Assembly (NCBI GenBank): GCA_965237635.1
Contig: CBDEFX010000001.1
Span: 186,001-250,000 of the forward strand
Direction: 5' to 3'
DNA: 64,000 nucleotides
From: CBDEFX01 sp965237635
Lineage (GTDB): Bacteria > Chloroflexota > Dehalococcoidia > Lucifugimonadales > CAUZJF01
This document shows positions 35,834 to 45,603 of this stretch, piece after piece (the stretch's first letter is position 1; every line of letters begins with the position of its first letter). The notes under the pieces are model-generated. The model was given only the letters and a program-made list of their open reading frames with translations. It made no database searches and was not told the DNA's origin. The translations under genes were made by a program, and so were the position numbers.

Positions 35834-37169
35834 GTGTGTAAACGACATCAGGCGGCGACCTTCTCAGCCGTTGATTCAATGGCGATTCCATCCGCATACT
35901 GTGCACCGAGATAGACGTCTTCGATCAACTCAGGGGCCTTCAGACGCCTGAAGCGTCCTTCGGCGACCATCAACATTTTCCAGATCACCGCTATCGCCCG
36001 ATCGACCCTCTTGTAGCGCTTGGCGGCATCGGTCCGAAGCCTGAGGGCCGCGAAGGGTGATTCTACCGGGTTCGTCGTGCGAAGGTGCCCCCAGTGCTCC
36101 TTTGGGAAGTCATAGAAGGTGACCATGCGGTCCCAGTCCCGCTCCAAGGCCTCTGAGGCCGCCTCGTAGGAATGGTCGCCGCACCACCTGGTGAACACCG
36201 TCCTGAGCCGCTCAGCCTCTGTCCGAGTCGGCGCGTAGGGGATAGTACGCAGCATGAGCTTGGCCTGGTCCTGTTGTCGCTTTGGAAGCTTGGCGAGCAC
36301 GTTTAGGATCTTGTGGTTCCAGCAGCGTTGCTCGGCCGCCTGAGGATAGACGTTGCGCAGAGCTCCCCAGATGCCCAGATGTCCGTCTCCAATTACCAGT
36401 CTTGGGCACTCCAGCCCGCGGCGCCTCATGTCCCTGAGCACATCGGACCAGCTCTCTATGGACTCCCTGTATCCGGGAATCGCGCTCACCACCACCTTCC
36501 TTCCGTCGCTCAGGGCCGCCATCACCACCAGGATCGCCGCCTTCTCCCGCTCAAGACCAGCCTTGACGTAGACTCCATCCACCCACATGTACACCACTTC
36601 CAGGTCATCCAGGGGCCTAGCGCGCCATTGGGCAAGCTCATCGTTCCACTTATCCTTCAACCGGGTCACCGTGCTCGCCGATACCGGTGCGTCCTCTCCC
36701 AGCAGTCCCCGCACCGCCAGGTCGAAGTCACCTTCGGAAAGGCCATGTAGGTACAACTGGGGGGTCAACTCAGCAACCTTCCTGGTCCTGTTGACGAACA
36801 GCGGCAGCAGCCGGCTCTCGAACTCCTCTTCGGTGTTGCGGACTCGCGGCCTCCTCAGCTGTACCGTTCCCGAACTCAGCGTAAGCCTTCGGGGTTTGCC
36901 GTATCCGTTCCTATAGCCTCTCTCGTTGTCCGACTCAGACCTGCGGGCCGACTTCGCCCTTCCTAGAAACTCCGTCACCTCTTCCTCCAGCAACTCCTGG
37001 ATCAGCCGCTGGACATGGCCTCGCACCCAATCCTCCAACTGCTCCCACTCCGGCCTTGACTCCGACCTGCTCCTAGTGCTTCTCTTTCCCATAGGCGGTG
37101 TATCTCCTCTCTTGGGCCTTGAGCCCGTCTTGTTCAGAGAGAGGGTACACCGCCTGACCGTTTACACAC
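35834..37169 (-). mobile_element. IS256-family element
   Basis: This 1,336-bp element has inverted termini beginning GTGTGTAAACG, with a shared inner CAGGCGG. One transposase gene fills it. The 8-base flanks (GTCAATAG and TTTTTGAG) do not match, so the target duplication has been lost, probably by rearrangement. Confidence 0.88.
35848..37092 (-). CDS. IS256-family (mutator-type) transposase
   Basis: This 414-residue transposase has the catalytic acidic residues in YMWVDGVYVK, LVIGDGHLG and TTNPVESPF. The mutator-type CxxH region is RCWNHKILNVL, and the C-terminal LRLRTDAAKRYKR segment is typical of IS256 transposases. It appears intact. Confidence 0.93.
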   Translation of the reverse strand: MGKRSTRSRSESRPEWEQLEDWVRGHVQRLIQELLEEEVTEFLGRAKSARRSESDNERGYRNGYGKPRRLTLSSGTVQLRRPRVRNTEEEFESRLLPLFVNRTRKVAELTPQLYLHGLSEGDFDLAVRGLLGEDAPVSASTVTRLKDKWNDELAQWRARPLDDLEVVYMWVDGVYVKAGLEREKAAILVVMAALSDGRKVVVSAIPGYRESIESWSDVLRDMRRRGLECPRLVIGDGHLGIWGALRNVYPQAAEQRCWNHKILNVLAKLPKRQQDQAKLMLRTIPYAPTRTEAERLRTVFTRWCGDHSYEAASEALERDWDRMVTFYDFPKEHWGHLRTTNPVESPFAALRLRTDAAKRYKRVDRAIAVIWKMLMVAEGRFRRLKAPELIEDVYLGAQYADGIAIESTAEKVAA

Positions 37170-37278
37170 TTTTTGAGGATACCTCATCGGGACTACTCGG
37201 GACAAGCGGACAAATACCGCTCATGGTGAGTAGGCTGCAGGCCGTATCGAACCATCGTGGTGAGCTCCGACAGGAGTC

Positions 37279-37392
37279 GCCCCGATGCCGCATCGGGGGC
37301 CCGTCGAACCACTGACCGGGAGGGGCCTGGATTGGCAAATGGGACTTTTGTTACACTGCTCTGCTGCGGGCGGGTTTAAAACCCGCCCCTAC
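37279..37392. repeat. Intergenic palindrome plus GCGGGTTTNAAACCCGC repeat
   Basis: GCCCCGATGCCGCATCGGGG lies at 37279-37299 and is preceded by GAGCTCCGACAGGAGTC, a context repeated at 63937-63975. GCGGGTTTAAAACCCGC at 37370-37386 matches the repeat at 18590. Both lie upstream of gatC. Confidence 0.65.
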
Positions 37393-37412
37393 CCGGAAAG
37401 GGGGACTGTGGC

Positions 37413-37700
37413 ATGCGACTGACCACAGAAGAGGTCCGGCACATCGCTCTCCTCGCGAGGGTGGGCATGACCGACGAAGAGGTCGAGCGGATGAGGGACC
37501 AGATGTCCAACATTTTGGAGCACTTCGAGGTGCTGGACCAGGTCGATACCGAAGAGGTCGAGCCGACAGGACACTCCGCCGACCTGGAGTCGGTGATGCG
37601 TGAGGACGAGGTGCGCGAGTCTGCGAGCAAGGAAGATGTGCTGTCCAACGCTCCGCATCGAGAAGGGGACTTTATCCGGGTCAGGGCTGTTCTCGACTAG
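37413..37700 (+). CDS. gatC: Aspartyl/glutamyl-tRNA amidotransferase subunit C
   Basis: This 95-residue GatC subunit stabilises GatA-GatB during conversion of mischarged Glu-tRNAGln or Asp-tRNAAsn to the amidated form. The N-terminal LTTEEVRHIALLARVGMTDEE helix and the conserved MREDEVRES and NAPHREGDFIRV tail are typical. It starts with ATG after GGGGGA and precedes gatA by 29 bases. gatB is not in the window. Confidence 0.93.
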   Translation: MRLTTEEVRHIALLARVGMTDEEVERMRDQMSNILEHFEVLDQVDTEEVEPTGHSADLESVMREDEVRESASKEDVLSNAPHREGDFIRVRAVLD

Positions 37701-37729
37701 TGGTTGCGCAGCGGGACTAAAGAGCCGAG

Positions 37730-39196
37730 ATGAACGCAATTGACGTTGTAGACCTCACTATACGAGACGCAAGAAACCTGCTGGACACCAAGCAGGTCTC
37801 ATCGGTTGAGTTGACACAGGCGGTACTCGACCGCATCCAGAGTGTCGACGGTCGAGTACAGGCGTTCGTGACCGTGACGGCGGACGTGGCGCTGGAACAG
37901 GCACGCCGGGCCGACGAGCGTATTGCGGCGGGAGACGCAGGCCCGCTCACCGGCATCCCGATGCAGCTCAAGGACAACCTGAGCACCAGGGGCATCGCTA
38001 CGACATGCTCATCTCGGATGCTCCGGGGTTTCGTGCCGACCTACGACGCCACCGTTACGAGTCGGCTATACGCCGAGGGAGCGGTGCTCGTGGGAAAGGG
38101 CAACTTGGACGAGTTCGCGATGGGCTCCTCGACCGAAAACTCCGCGCTTTTCGCCACTCGAAACCCGTGGGACCTGGAGAGGGTGCCCGGCGGCAGCAGC
38201 GGTGGACCGGCAGCATCGGTGGCCGCCGGCGAGAGTCTTTTTGCTCTCGGCTCAGACACGGGTGGAAGCATACGTCAGCCGGCGGCGCTATGTGGGGTCG
38301 TTGGGCTGAAGCCGACCTACGGCCTCGTGAGCCGGTATGGGCTCGTCGCCTTTGCCAGCTCCCTCGACCAGATCGGCCCTTTAACGAAGGACGTGACCGA
38401 CGCCGCGCTAGTCCTGAATGCCATTGCCGGCCACGACTCCCTGGACTCGACGTCCATCGAGCGCGACGTCCCGGACTATGCCGAGTCTCTCACGACAGAC
38501 CTGTCAGGGCTACGGATAGGCGTGCCCAAGGAGTATTTCGTCGAAGGGATACAGCCGGGGGTAGAAAGGGCGGTACGCGCCGCCATCGAGGTTCTCGAGG
38601 ACCTCGGTGCCAGCGTGGCCGAGACCTCGCTTCCACATACGCGGTACGCGCTCGCTGTCTACTACATCATCGCCCCGTCCGAGGCGTCGGCCAACCTTGC
38701 GCGCTATGACGGCGTGAAGTACGGCTACCTGACCTCGAATGCCGACAGCATGTGGGACGCTCTCGAAAAGACTCGCCAAGAGGGGTTCGGGCCCGAGGTC
38801 AAGCGGCGGATAATGCTAGGGACCTATGCGCTCTCGGCCGGGTATTACGACGCCTACTATCTGAAGGCGCAGAAGGTGCGGACCCTGATCCGCCGCGAGT
38901 TCGACGAGGCCTTCGAGCAGTTCGACGCTCTGGTCACGCCCACCTCTCCCTCGGTGGCGTTCAAGCATGGCGAGAAGATGGAAGACCCTATCCAGATGTA
39001 CCTGAACGACATCTTTACTCAGCCCGCCAACATCGCGGGCATCCCCGGCATATCTCTGCCGGGCGGGATCGTCGACGGCCTCCCAGTCGGGCTTCAGATA
39101 ATGGCCGACCACCTCGGAGAAGAGACGCTTTTGCGCGTCGCCTACGCGTACGAGCAGGCCACCGAGTGGCGCAAGCTGAGGCCGAATCTAGGCTAG
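37730..39196 (+). CDS. gatA: Aspartyl/glutamyl-tRNA amidotransferase subunit A
   Basis: This 488-residue amidase subunit releases ammonia from glutamine for tRNA-dependent amidation. The Ser-cisSer-Lys triad is visible: Lys81 (MQLKDNL), Ser156 (PGGSSGGPAA) and nucleophile Ser180 (GSDTGGSIRQPA). Length and N-terminus match the family. Co-transcribed with gatC. Confidence 0.95.
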   Translation: MNAIDVVDLTIRDARNLLDTKQVSSVELTQAVLDRIQSVDGRVQAFVTVTADVALEQARRADERIAAGDAGPLTGIPMQLKDNLSTRGIATTCSSRMLRGFVPTYDATVTSRLYAEGAVLVGKGNLDEFAMGSSTENSALFATRNPWDLERVPGGSSGGPAASVAAGESLFALGSDTGGSIRQPAALCGVVGLKPTYGLVSRYGLVAFASSLDQIGPLTKDVTDAALVLNAIAGHDSLDSTSIERDVPDYAESLTTDLSGLRIGVPKEYFVEGIQPGVERAVRAAIEVLEDLGASVAETSLPHTRYALAVYYIIAPSEASANLARYDGVKYGYLTSNADSMWDALEKTRQEGFGPEVKRRIMLGTYALSAGYYDAYYLKAQKVRTLIRREFDEAFEQFDALVTPTSPSVAFKHGEKMEDPIQMYLNDIFTQPANIAGIPGISLPGGIVDGLPVGLQIMADHLGEETLLRVAYAYEQATEWRKLRPNLG

Positions 39197-39436
39197 GCCA
39201 CCTACGTCCGCTCACAAGTCGGATGCGAGGGGATTCACACCCGGTCTTCCGACAGCTCTACCGGCACACCTCGGGCGGTCCAGATTGACGCTCCAAAAGA
39301 GCCGTGCCTTGCGCCGTAGCCGCGGAACAGCGTAGAATCGCGCGCACCAGAAGGACTCGTATATTGAGCGGTTTATCCTGAGGGTCCATGGGGGCCCGAC
39401 TGATGGGAGCAACCATCAGTAAGGGGTGCAATTCCA

Positions 39437-39736
39437 ATGAAAACGAACAAGACTGACAGCATTGTGCACAACAAAGCTCTCATCTGGGTTGTACTCGCGA
39501 CAGGGTTTGTATTGCTGGTGCCCTTGTTGGCAATGCGGTTTACCGATGAAGTGGCCTGGACTCTATTGGGTTTCGTTACGGCAAGCACCCTCGTGTTCTG
39601 CGCCGGTCTCGTGTTTGTGCTGGCGGCGAGAACAAGGCCCAAGTATCGAGTTCTCATAGGCATTGCGCTCGCAGTAGCGCTCATCTATGTTTGGGTCGAG
39701 CTTGCCGTCGGAATCTTCACAACCTGGGGAAGTTGA
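39437..39736 (+). CDS. Small membrane protein, three predicted transmembrane segments
   Basis: This 99-residue protein has hydrophobic helices at about residues 14-33 (ALIWVVLATGFVLLVPLLA), 40-62 (WTLLGFVTASTLVFCAGLVF) and 72-93 (VLIGIALAVALIYVWVELAV). I do not recognise the family. AAGGGG lies upstream of the ATG. It stands alone between gatA and an IS1380-bearing repeat. The 39197-39436 gap holds TAGAATCGCGCGCACC, a sequence partly repeated at 45494 (TAGAATCGGGCGCACC). Confidence 0.6.
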   Translation: MKTNKTDSIVHNKALIWVVLATGFVLLVPLLAMRFTDEVAWTLLGFVTASTLVFCAGLVFVLAARTRPKYRVLIGIALAVALIYVWVELAVGIFTTWGS

Positions 39737-39868
39737 TGTAGTTGTCTCCAGGGGCCGCGTTGTCACAGGTTCACGCTCAGACCGCACCTTAGACGCGACA
39801 AAACAAAGCTAGGCAAAACGAGACGTTTGCTGCCCAGCATATCTTGCCTCATTTGGTGGGTGCTCCTG

Positions 39869-39890
39869 GTGGAGACGGGGGAGGGTTAAA
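39869..39890. repeat. Left part of a repeat split by IS1380
   Basis: GTGGAGACGGGGGAGGGTTAAA matches the start of the repeat at 45350. The other part continues at 41615-41668 across the IS1380 element. Confidence 0.65.
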
Positions 39891-41609
39891 CCCGAATCCA
39901 CCGAAGGAGGGCGTCGGGTTAGCGTCCTGAGGCGGCAAGAAGGCGCTCCTGTGCTTCTGGGATAATGGTTTTGTAGCAAAAAAACGGCCCCGGAAAAGGA
40001 GCACCCAATAGATGCTGCCACGCAACCACCCCGACCGGATCCAAATCACCTTCGACGACCGCCGCTTGGTGGCCAATGCCGGGCTGCTCCTTCCGGCCAC
40101 CCTGGCGCGGCACCTCGGCCTGCCCGAACTCGTCCGGCAGCGCCTCGACCTGGGCGATGCCCCGGGGCGGGCGAACACGAGCGACAAGATGATGACGCTG
40201 GTGGCGTCTGCGCTGGCTGGGGGCGACTGCATTGACGACGCCGATGTGTTGCGCACCGGGGGGACGGCCTGCACCCTGGACGGCACGGTCAAGGCGCCAT
40301 CCACCCTGGGCACCTTCCTGCGCAGCTTCCGGTGGGGCCACGTCCGTCAACTCGACCGGGTGAGCCGCGAGTTGCTGGCCCGGGCTTGGCAGGCCGGGGC
40401 GGGACCCGGCGACGGGCCCCTGACCATTGACCTCGACTCCACCATCTGCGAGACCTACGGACTGGCCAAGGAGGGCGCCCGCCACCACGGCTATACCGGC
40501 AAGCGGGGCTACCACCCGCTGCCGGCCATCGCCGCCGGCACCGGAGACGTGCTGATGTCCCGGCTGCGCGAGGGCCGGGCCAACACCGCCCGCGGCGTCG
40601 CCCACTTCCTGCGGGAGACGGTGGGACGGGTGCGCTACGCCGGGGCCGACGGACGACTCACGCTACGGGCCGACAGCGGGTTCTACACTCATGGCGTGGT
40701 ATCCGTCTGCCGCAAGATGAATGTCCGCTTCTCCATCACCATCCGCCAGCACAAAAGCCTGCACAATCTCATCGAGGCGATACCCGAAGATGCCTGGACG
40801 CCGATTCCTTACTGGATGGACGGTGCCGCCGATGTGGCCGAGACCACCTGCACCCCCTTCCAGGCCGAGGCGGACGCCGCGCCGGTACGGCTCATCGTCC
40901 GGCGGGTGAAGCCGACGCCCGGTTCCCAACTGGCCCTCTTCGCCAAATACAGCTATCATGGCTTCATCATCGACCGGGACGGGGAGTTGCTCGAACTGGA
41001 GGCTGACCATCGCCGCCACGCCGAGATCGAGAATGCCATACGCGACCTCAAGTACGGCGTCGGGCTGAACCATCTCCCCTCGGGCCGCTTCGCCGCCAAC
41101 GGCGCCTGGCTGGCCGTCCAGACGATGGCCCACAACCTGGCCCGCTGGACGGCGCGGATCGGTCTGGGAGAGCGGATAGCCACCACCAAGACCCTCCGGC
41201 GGCGGTTCTTCTCCCTGGCCGGACGGCTCACCCGCTCGGCACGCCGGTTGACCCTGCATCTTCCGGATCGCTGGCCTTGGGCTGAGAAGTTCAGCCGCGC
41301 CTTGGCCCGGCTGCGAGCCATTCCACTCCCGGCCTGACGGCACCGTCGGCGACCGACCCACCCACCGGACAACCGAAGATCCCCGCAGACTCGTGCCAGC
41401 CCGGTCCGAGAGAGTTCCCTGCTGCGTATTCTCTCGCCATCCCGCGCATCGCAGCTCCCGCAGACGGCCATAGGGGCCCCTGTGCGGCGATGAAGACCGT
41501 CCGCCGACCTCCCTACCCCAAATGGAACCCAGACTATTTCCCCTGTAGCTCCCTCACCCCCCTTCCGCTTTCCTCACGCCGTCCATCGGTGTCCTTCGGT
41601 GGATTCGGG
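39891..41609 (+). mobile_element. IS1380-family element, copy 3 (full length)
   Basis: This 1,719-bp element has CCCGAATCC / GGATTCGGG ends. Its flanks TTAAA (39886-39890) and CTAAA (41610-41614) match at four of five positions. It is inserted into a copy of an intergenic repeat whose uninterrupted version is at 45350-45427. Confidence 0.93.
40012..41337 (+). CDS. IS1380-family transposase
   Basis: Intact 441-residue transposase with the same motifs as the 23661 copy. Differences seen by eye include Gly-to-Asp (CTLDGTV), Ala-to-Val (ARGVAHF), Asp-to-Asn (CRKMNVRF) and Thr-to-Ile (GFIIDRD). Confidence 0.92.
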   Translation: MLPRNHPDRIQITFDDRRLVANAGLLLPATLARHLGLPELVRQRLDLGDAPGRANTSDKMMTLVASALAGGDCIDDADVLRTGGTACTLDGTVKAPSTLGTFLRSFRWGHVRQLDRVSRELLARAWQAGAGPGDGPLTIDLDSTICETYGLAKEGARHHGYTGKRGYHPLPAIAAGTGDVLMSRLREGRANTARGVAHFLRETVGRVRYAGADGRLTLRADSGFYTHGVVSVCRKMNVRFSITIRQHKSLHNLIEAIPEDAWTPIPYWMDGAADVAETTCTPFQAEADAAPVRLIVRRVKPTPGSQLALFAKYSYHGFIIDRDGELLELEADHRRHAEIENAIRDLKYGVGLNHLPSGRFAANGAWLAVQTMAHNLARWTARIGLGERIATTKTLRRRFFSLAGRLTRSARRLTLHLPDRWPWAEKFSRALARLRAIPLPA

Positions 41610-41614
41610 CTAAA

Positions 41615-41668
41615 CCAGAACGTTCCAGAATTCTTGAGGACGGGCTCTACCCTGTCATTTCAAGCAGC
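41615..41668. repeat. Right part of the repeat split by IS1380
   Basis: CCAGAACGTTCCAGAATTC ... GACGGGCTCTACCCTGTCA ... TTTCAAGCAG parallels 45376-45427 at nearly every position. The rest of the 41669-41871 gap contains only the hairpin at 41816. Confidence 0.7.
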
Positions 41669-41815
41669 TGATCGTTACTGGCTCAGTAACTCGTCGATTT
41701 AACGTTACGCCAGAGTAGAGAATCCACTTAGTCAGTGTCTGCTCGGCGAGATGGCTTTTTGGGAGGCGAACAGAATCGACAGATCGCGTTATCGGGTGTT
41801 CAACCTCCGCCGTGT

Positions 41816-41835
41816 CCAAAAGGATTCCCTTTTGG
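41816..41835 (-). terminator. Hairpin downstream of typA
   Basis: CCAAAAGG-ATTC-CCTTTTGG is a perfect 8-bp stem with a 4-base loop, 37 bases past the typA stop. It is not followed by a clear U-run on the minus strand, so intrinsic termination is uncertain. Confidence 0.4.
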
Positions 41836-41871
41836 CGGCTAGCTGACCTGCTAGGATGGCCCTTCGCCTAT

Positions 41872-43740
41872 CTACAGATTGCGTCGCTGTCGATGCCGGG
41901 CCGAGGCGGGTAGCAGTTTCTTCCGCAGACGAAAATTCTGAGGCGTGACCTCCACCAGTTCGTCGTCGGCTATAAAGCCCAGCGCGTCTTCTAGGCTCAG
42001 CTCGACGGGTGGACTCAGTCGTTTCGCGATGTCGGCATTGGCCGAGCGCATATTGGTAAGTTTCTTCTCTTTACACACATTGATGTTGATGTCCTGGCCT
42101 TTGGGATGAACACCTATGATCATCCCCTCGTATACGGGAGTCCCCGGCTCCACGAAAGTCTCTCCCCGACCCTGAGCGTTGAGCAGACCGTAAGTGATCG
42201 CCATTCCCGTCTCGGATGCCACCAATACTCCGTTGTTCGTTGACTTGACCTCACCGGACATCGGCTCAAATCCGGTAAAGACGCTGTTGGTAACTCCCGT
42301 GCCTCGGGTGTGTCTGAGAAACGCCGGGCGGAATCCGATCAACCCGCGGGTGGGGATGTTGTACTCTAGCCGTACGTTGCCCTCGCCGTCGTTCGTCATG
42401 TTGATGAGTTCAGACAGGCGTCCCGAAAGCTCCTCGGCCAGAGGGCCAATGTACTCCTCACGAGTGTCAATGGTTAGATGCTCATACGGCTCGTGAACTG
42501 CTCCGTCGATGACCTTGGTGGCGGGTTCTGGCTTGGACACCTGGAACTCAAGGCCCTCACGTCTCATGGTCTCGACCAGGATGGTGAGATGAAGCTCGCC
42601 CCGGCCCGACACCAGAAACGCGTCCGGGCTTTCAGTCGTCTCCACGCGCAAGCTAACGTTGGTTCTTAGATCCCGAAGCAGACGTTCGTGTAGGGTCCTG
42701 GACGTGGAGTGCGTCCCTTCCTTTCCCATGAAGGGCGACGTGCTGACGCTAAAGGTCATCTTCACTGTTGGCTCATCTATCTCTATTGGAGGCAAGGCTT
42801 CGGGATGCTCGCTGTCTGCGATGGTGTCGCCTATGGATACGTCGTCTAGGCCGTACACAGCCACTATGTCACCGAGCTGGGCTTCCGGGACCTCCAGACG
42901 TTCCAACCCGCGAAAAATGAACACCTTCTCCAAGTCGTGGAGTTGGGGCGGGTAACCGTTGCGGAGCAGGGCCACGGAGGTCCGGCTCTTGGCCCTCCCT
43001 CGGAACACCCGGCCGATGGCAATTTGGCCGTGGTAGTTGTCGTAGTCTAGCGCCGCCACCAGCATCTGAAAAGGCTCGTCCGGGTCGCCGGCGGGGGCCG
43101 GAACGCTTTCTATCATAGCCTCGAACAACGGCTTCAAGTCCTGCCTCGGGGCGTCGAGGTCGGTAACCGCGTATCCGCCGCGGGCCGAGGTGTACAGAAC
43201 GGGAAAGTCCAGTTGTTCCGCTCTTGTTGCGAGTTCCAGGAACAGGTCCTGGACCAGCTGGACAACCTCGGAAACTCTGGCTCTCGGGCGATCAATCTTG
43301 TTGATGACCACCATTGGCGCAACAGCGTGGTTCAGCGCCTGTTGAAGCACGAAACGGGTTTGGGGCATGGGCCCCTCAACGGCGTCAACCAGCAGAAGAC
43401 ACCCATCGGCCATGTTCATGATGCGCTCCACCTCGCCGCTGAAATCGGCGTGGCCAGGAGTGTCGATGATATTGATCTTCGTGCCGTTATAGGTCACGGA
43501 GGTGTTCTTGGCGAGAATCGTGATGCCGCGCTCCTGTTCCAGGGGGTTGGAGTCCATAATCAGATCTCCAACCTCCTGATGGGCGCGGAACACCTGCCCC
43601 TGCTTAAGCAGGGCGTCCACGAGAGTAGTCTTGCCGTGATCAACATGGGCGATGATGGCAATGTTTCGTATTCCGTTGTTCGACTGAGAGTGATTCAAAT
43701 CCGTAGCTTTCGTGTCCGAGCTATCGCTCAAGGCAGTCAA
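41872..43740 (-). CDS. typA: Translational GTPase TypA/BipA
   Basis: This 622-residue ribosome-associated GTPase is linked to ribosome assembly and stress adaptation. G-motifs are AHVDHGKTT (G1), the switch region RGITILAKN (G2), DTPGHADF (G3) and NKIDRP (G4). The EF-G-like beta-barrel and domain V follow, and the TypA-specific C-terminal part contains NNGVLVASETG and GMIIGVHPKGQDI. An N-terminal extension of ~22 polar residues precedes the GTPase domain. It starts 3 bases after the DEAD-box helicase stop, indicating an operon of two ribosome-related genes. Confidence 0.95.
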   Translation of the reverse strand: MTALSDSSDTKATDLNHSQSNNGIRNIAIIAHVDHGKTTLVDALLKQGQVFRAHQEVGDLIMDSNPLEQERGITILAKNTSVTYNGTKINIIDTPGHADFSGEVERIMNMADGCLLLVDAVEGPMPQTRFVLQQALNHAVAPMVVINKIDRPRARVSEVVQLVQDLFLELATRAEQLDFPVLYTSARGGYAVTDLDAPRQDLKPLFEAMIESVPAPAGDPDEPFQMLVAALDYDNYHGQIAIGRVFRGRAKSRTSVALLRNGYPPQLHDLEKVFIFRGLERLEVPEAQLGDIVAVYGLDDVSIGDTIADSEHPEALPPIEIDEPTVKMTFSVSTSPFMGKEGTHSTSRTLHERLLRDLRTNVSLRVETTESPDAFLVSGRGELHLTILVETMRREGLEFQVSKPEPATKVIDGAVHEPYEHLTIDTREEYIGPLAEELSGRLSELINMTNDGEGNVRLEYNIPTRGLIGFRPAFLRHTRGTGVTNSVFTGFEPMSGEVKSTNNGVLVASETGMAITYGLLNAQGRGETFVEPGTPVYEGMIIGVHPKGQDININVCKEKKLTNMRSANADIAKRLSPPVELSLEDALGFIADDELVEVTPQNFRLRKKLLPASARHRQRRNL

Positions 43741-43743
43741 GTG

Positions 43744-45060
43744 TTAGGAGTAGAGCGCCAGTCTACCCCGCTCCATGTCGGCGCCGACGTGTCGCTGAAT
43801 GGGCTCGAAGTCGTCGAACTCCGACTCGCCGACAAAAGTGATGGCGGTGCCGGGCCGGCCCATACGGCTAGTCCTACCGATGCGATGTACGTACTCTTCG
43901 ACGTTCTGAGGCGTGTCGAAGTTAATAACCCTGGAGATGGCTGGGATGTCCAGGCCGCGGGCCGCCAGGTTGGTGGCAACCAGCAGCTCCAAGCGACCGG
44001 CGCGGAAGGCGCTCATCACAGCATCGCGCTGACCCTGGCTCAGGCGGCCGTGGATACCTCTGACCGAGGCCCCTTGCCGCCAGAGGTAGTTCACCAGCCT
44101 CTCAACCCCTCGCTGGGTTCTGCGGAAGATAAGGGTCTGGCCGTCACCCCCATGGTCTAAGCCCGTCGAATGACCATCTCCAAGTAGCTCTTCCAGGCCA
44201 GCGTTCTTGTCCCGGGAGGCAACCTCGTAATATACCTGCCGGACCTGTTCCACCGGCTCGGCCTCCCCGCCTATGCGTACCCACGTCGGATGCTTCAGGT
44301 GCCGGTACACCATGCTGTGGATGGCTTTAGGCATAGTGGCGGAAAAGAGGGCCGTCTGACGAGAAGAGGGCGTAAAGCGCAGGATTCGCCCGATGTCATC
44401 GGCGAACCCGATGTCGAGCATCTCGTCCGCTTCATCCAGCACGGCGGTCCGGACCCGGTCCAGGCGCAACGTACGTCGGCCGAGGTGGTCTAGCATGCGG
44501 CCTGGGGTGCCGACGACGATGTGTACGCCGTTTTGAAGGGCATCGAGCTGGCGGTTGATCGACTGTCCGCCGTATACGGTCGCCACTCTCAGCCCCCGGT
44601 ACCTGCACAGGCTACCGAGTTCCGCGCTGACCTGAACGGCCAGCTCTCTGGTGGGGGTAAGGACAACCGACTGAACGTGCCTCTGTTCAGGGTCCAGGGT
44701 CTCCGCCAGCGGTATGCCGAAAGCGGCGGTCTTCCCCGTGCCTGTCTGCGCCTGTCCCACCAGGTCTTCCCCCTGTAGCATGGCGGGAATGGTCTGCTCC
44801 TGGATAGGCGTCGGCGCGGAATAGCCCAGGTCCTGAAGGGCGCGGGAGACCAACTCGGATACGCGCAGACTGCCGAATTGCTGGTCTCGAGCTAGGTCCT
44901 CCGATGACGGTGCCGGCGGCGCAGCGGGCCTCTGCTCGTTGTTCCCGCGCGGGTCGTTGCCATTGCGGCGGCTTCTCCCCCGGTGGTACGTTGTCCACAT
45001 CGAGCGGGCGCTGTTCGGTGCCTGCGAATTACTCGGCCTTTCGTTCAATACAGCCTCCAA
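43744..45060 (-). CDS. DEAD-box ATP-dependent RNA helicase
   Basis: This 438-residue helicase has all core motifs: the Q motif (PTPIQEQTIP), motif I (AQTGTGKT), Ia (PTREL), II (DEAD), III (SAT), and in domain 2 RGIHGRLSQGQR, ATNLAARGLDIP and HRIGRTSRMGR. The N-terminal 60 residues are low-complexity and basic, like an RNA-binding tail placed at the front. A Gly/His/Asp-rich insertion (GDGHSTGLDHGGDG) precedes motif IV (QTLIF). Paired with typA, it probably serves ribosome biogenesis or cold adaptation. Confidence 0.93.
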   Translation of the reverse strand: MEAVLNERPSNSQAPNSARSMWTTYHRGRSRRNGNDPRGNNEQRPAAPPAPSSEDLARDQQFGSLRVSELVSRALQDLGYSAPTPIQEQTIPAMLQGEDLVGQAQTGTGKTAAFGIPLAETLDPEQRHVQSVVLTPTRELAVQVSAELGSLCRYRGLRVATVYGGQSINRQLDALQNGVHIVVGTPGRMLDHLGRRTLRLDRVRTAVLDEADEMLDIGFADDIGRILRFTPSSRQTALFSATMPKAIHSMVYRHLKHPTWVRIGGEAEPVEQVRQVYYEVASRDKNAGLEELLGDGHSTGLDHGGDGQTLIFRRTQRGVERLVNYLWRQGASVRGIHGRLSQGQRDAVMSAFRAGRLELLVATNLAARGLDIPAISRVINFDTPQNVEEYVHRIGRTSRMGRPGTAITFVGESEFDDFEPIQRHVGADMERGRLALYS

Positions 45061-45603
45061 ACTCGAAGCCCTGCCTCGTCACGTTCGTAGTCATCGGTGA
45101 TCTACCTCTTCAGGAATAGTTGACAAGAATCTGGTCACCGAGGCCAAAACACGTAACGTGTCCCGGGGAGGTCCAGAGGGCTTAGTGGGAGTCCAGAGGA
45201 AATCCGAGGAGTGCTTAAGTGTAACCTAAGCGGACGCAGAGTAGTGTCAGTAAGTGAAGTATATCACAAACGGCCGCCCGGAAGAGACCGGCCTTCCCGA
45301 CATACTCACCCCATCGAGACAACAACGCAGGCGGTATTTCTCCGTGTTCGTAGTGGAGACGGCGGAGGGTTGAACTAGAACGTTCAAGAATTCTTGAAGA
45401 CGGGCTCTACCCTGTCATTTCAAGCAGTGGGCTCGTACGGGCTCAGCTATCTCCCAAAGGGAGCCCCGTTCTCTCAGCCTTGCCAAACGAGGGGTAGAAT
45501 CGGGCGCACCGATAGGACTTCCTGTCGCCCCCGTCCCGGTGAGGGCCTGACCGCCATTTGGGGTCGACGGCCCCTTTTGGGGCTGGTGCCCGACGTGTTC
45601 GGC
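45061..45603. other. 543-bp intergenic region upstream of the helicase
   Basis: No gene is supported. The helicase-proximal half could hold a long 5' leader, as cold-inducible helicase genes often have. The distal half contains the repeat at 45350-45427 and the sequence TAGAATCGGGCGCACC at about 45494. Confidence 0.5.
45350..45427. repeat. Uninterrupted copy of the intergenic repeat targeted by IS1380
   Basis: GTGGAGACGGCGGAGGGTT ... GAACGTTCAAGAATTCTTG ... GACGGGCTCTACCCTGTCA ... CAAGCAG. The copy at 39869/41668 carries IS1380 in its middle. Confidence 0.7.

Noticed and set aside
45061..45603. Possible structured RNA or riboswitch upstream of the helicase
   Set aside because: I could not identify a known riboswitch core, and part of the region is a repeat that also occurs elsewhere.
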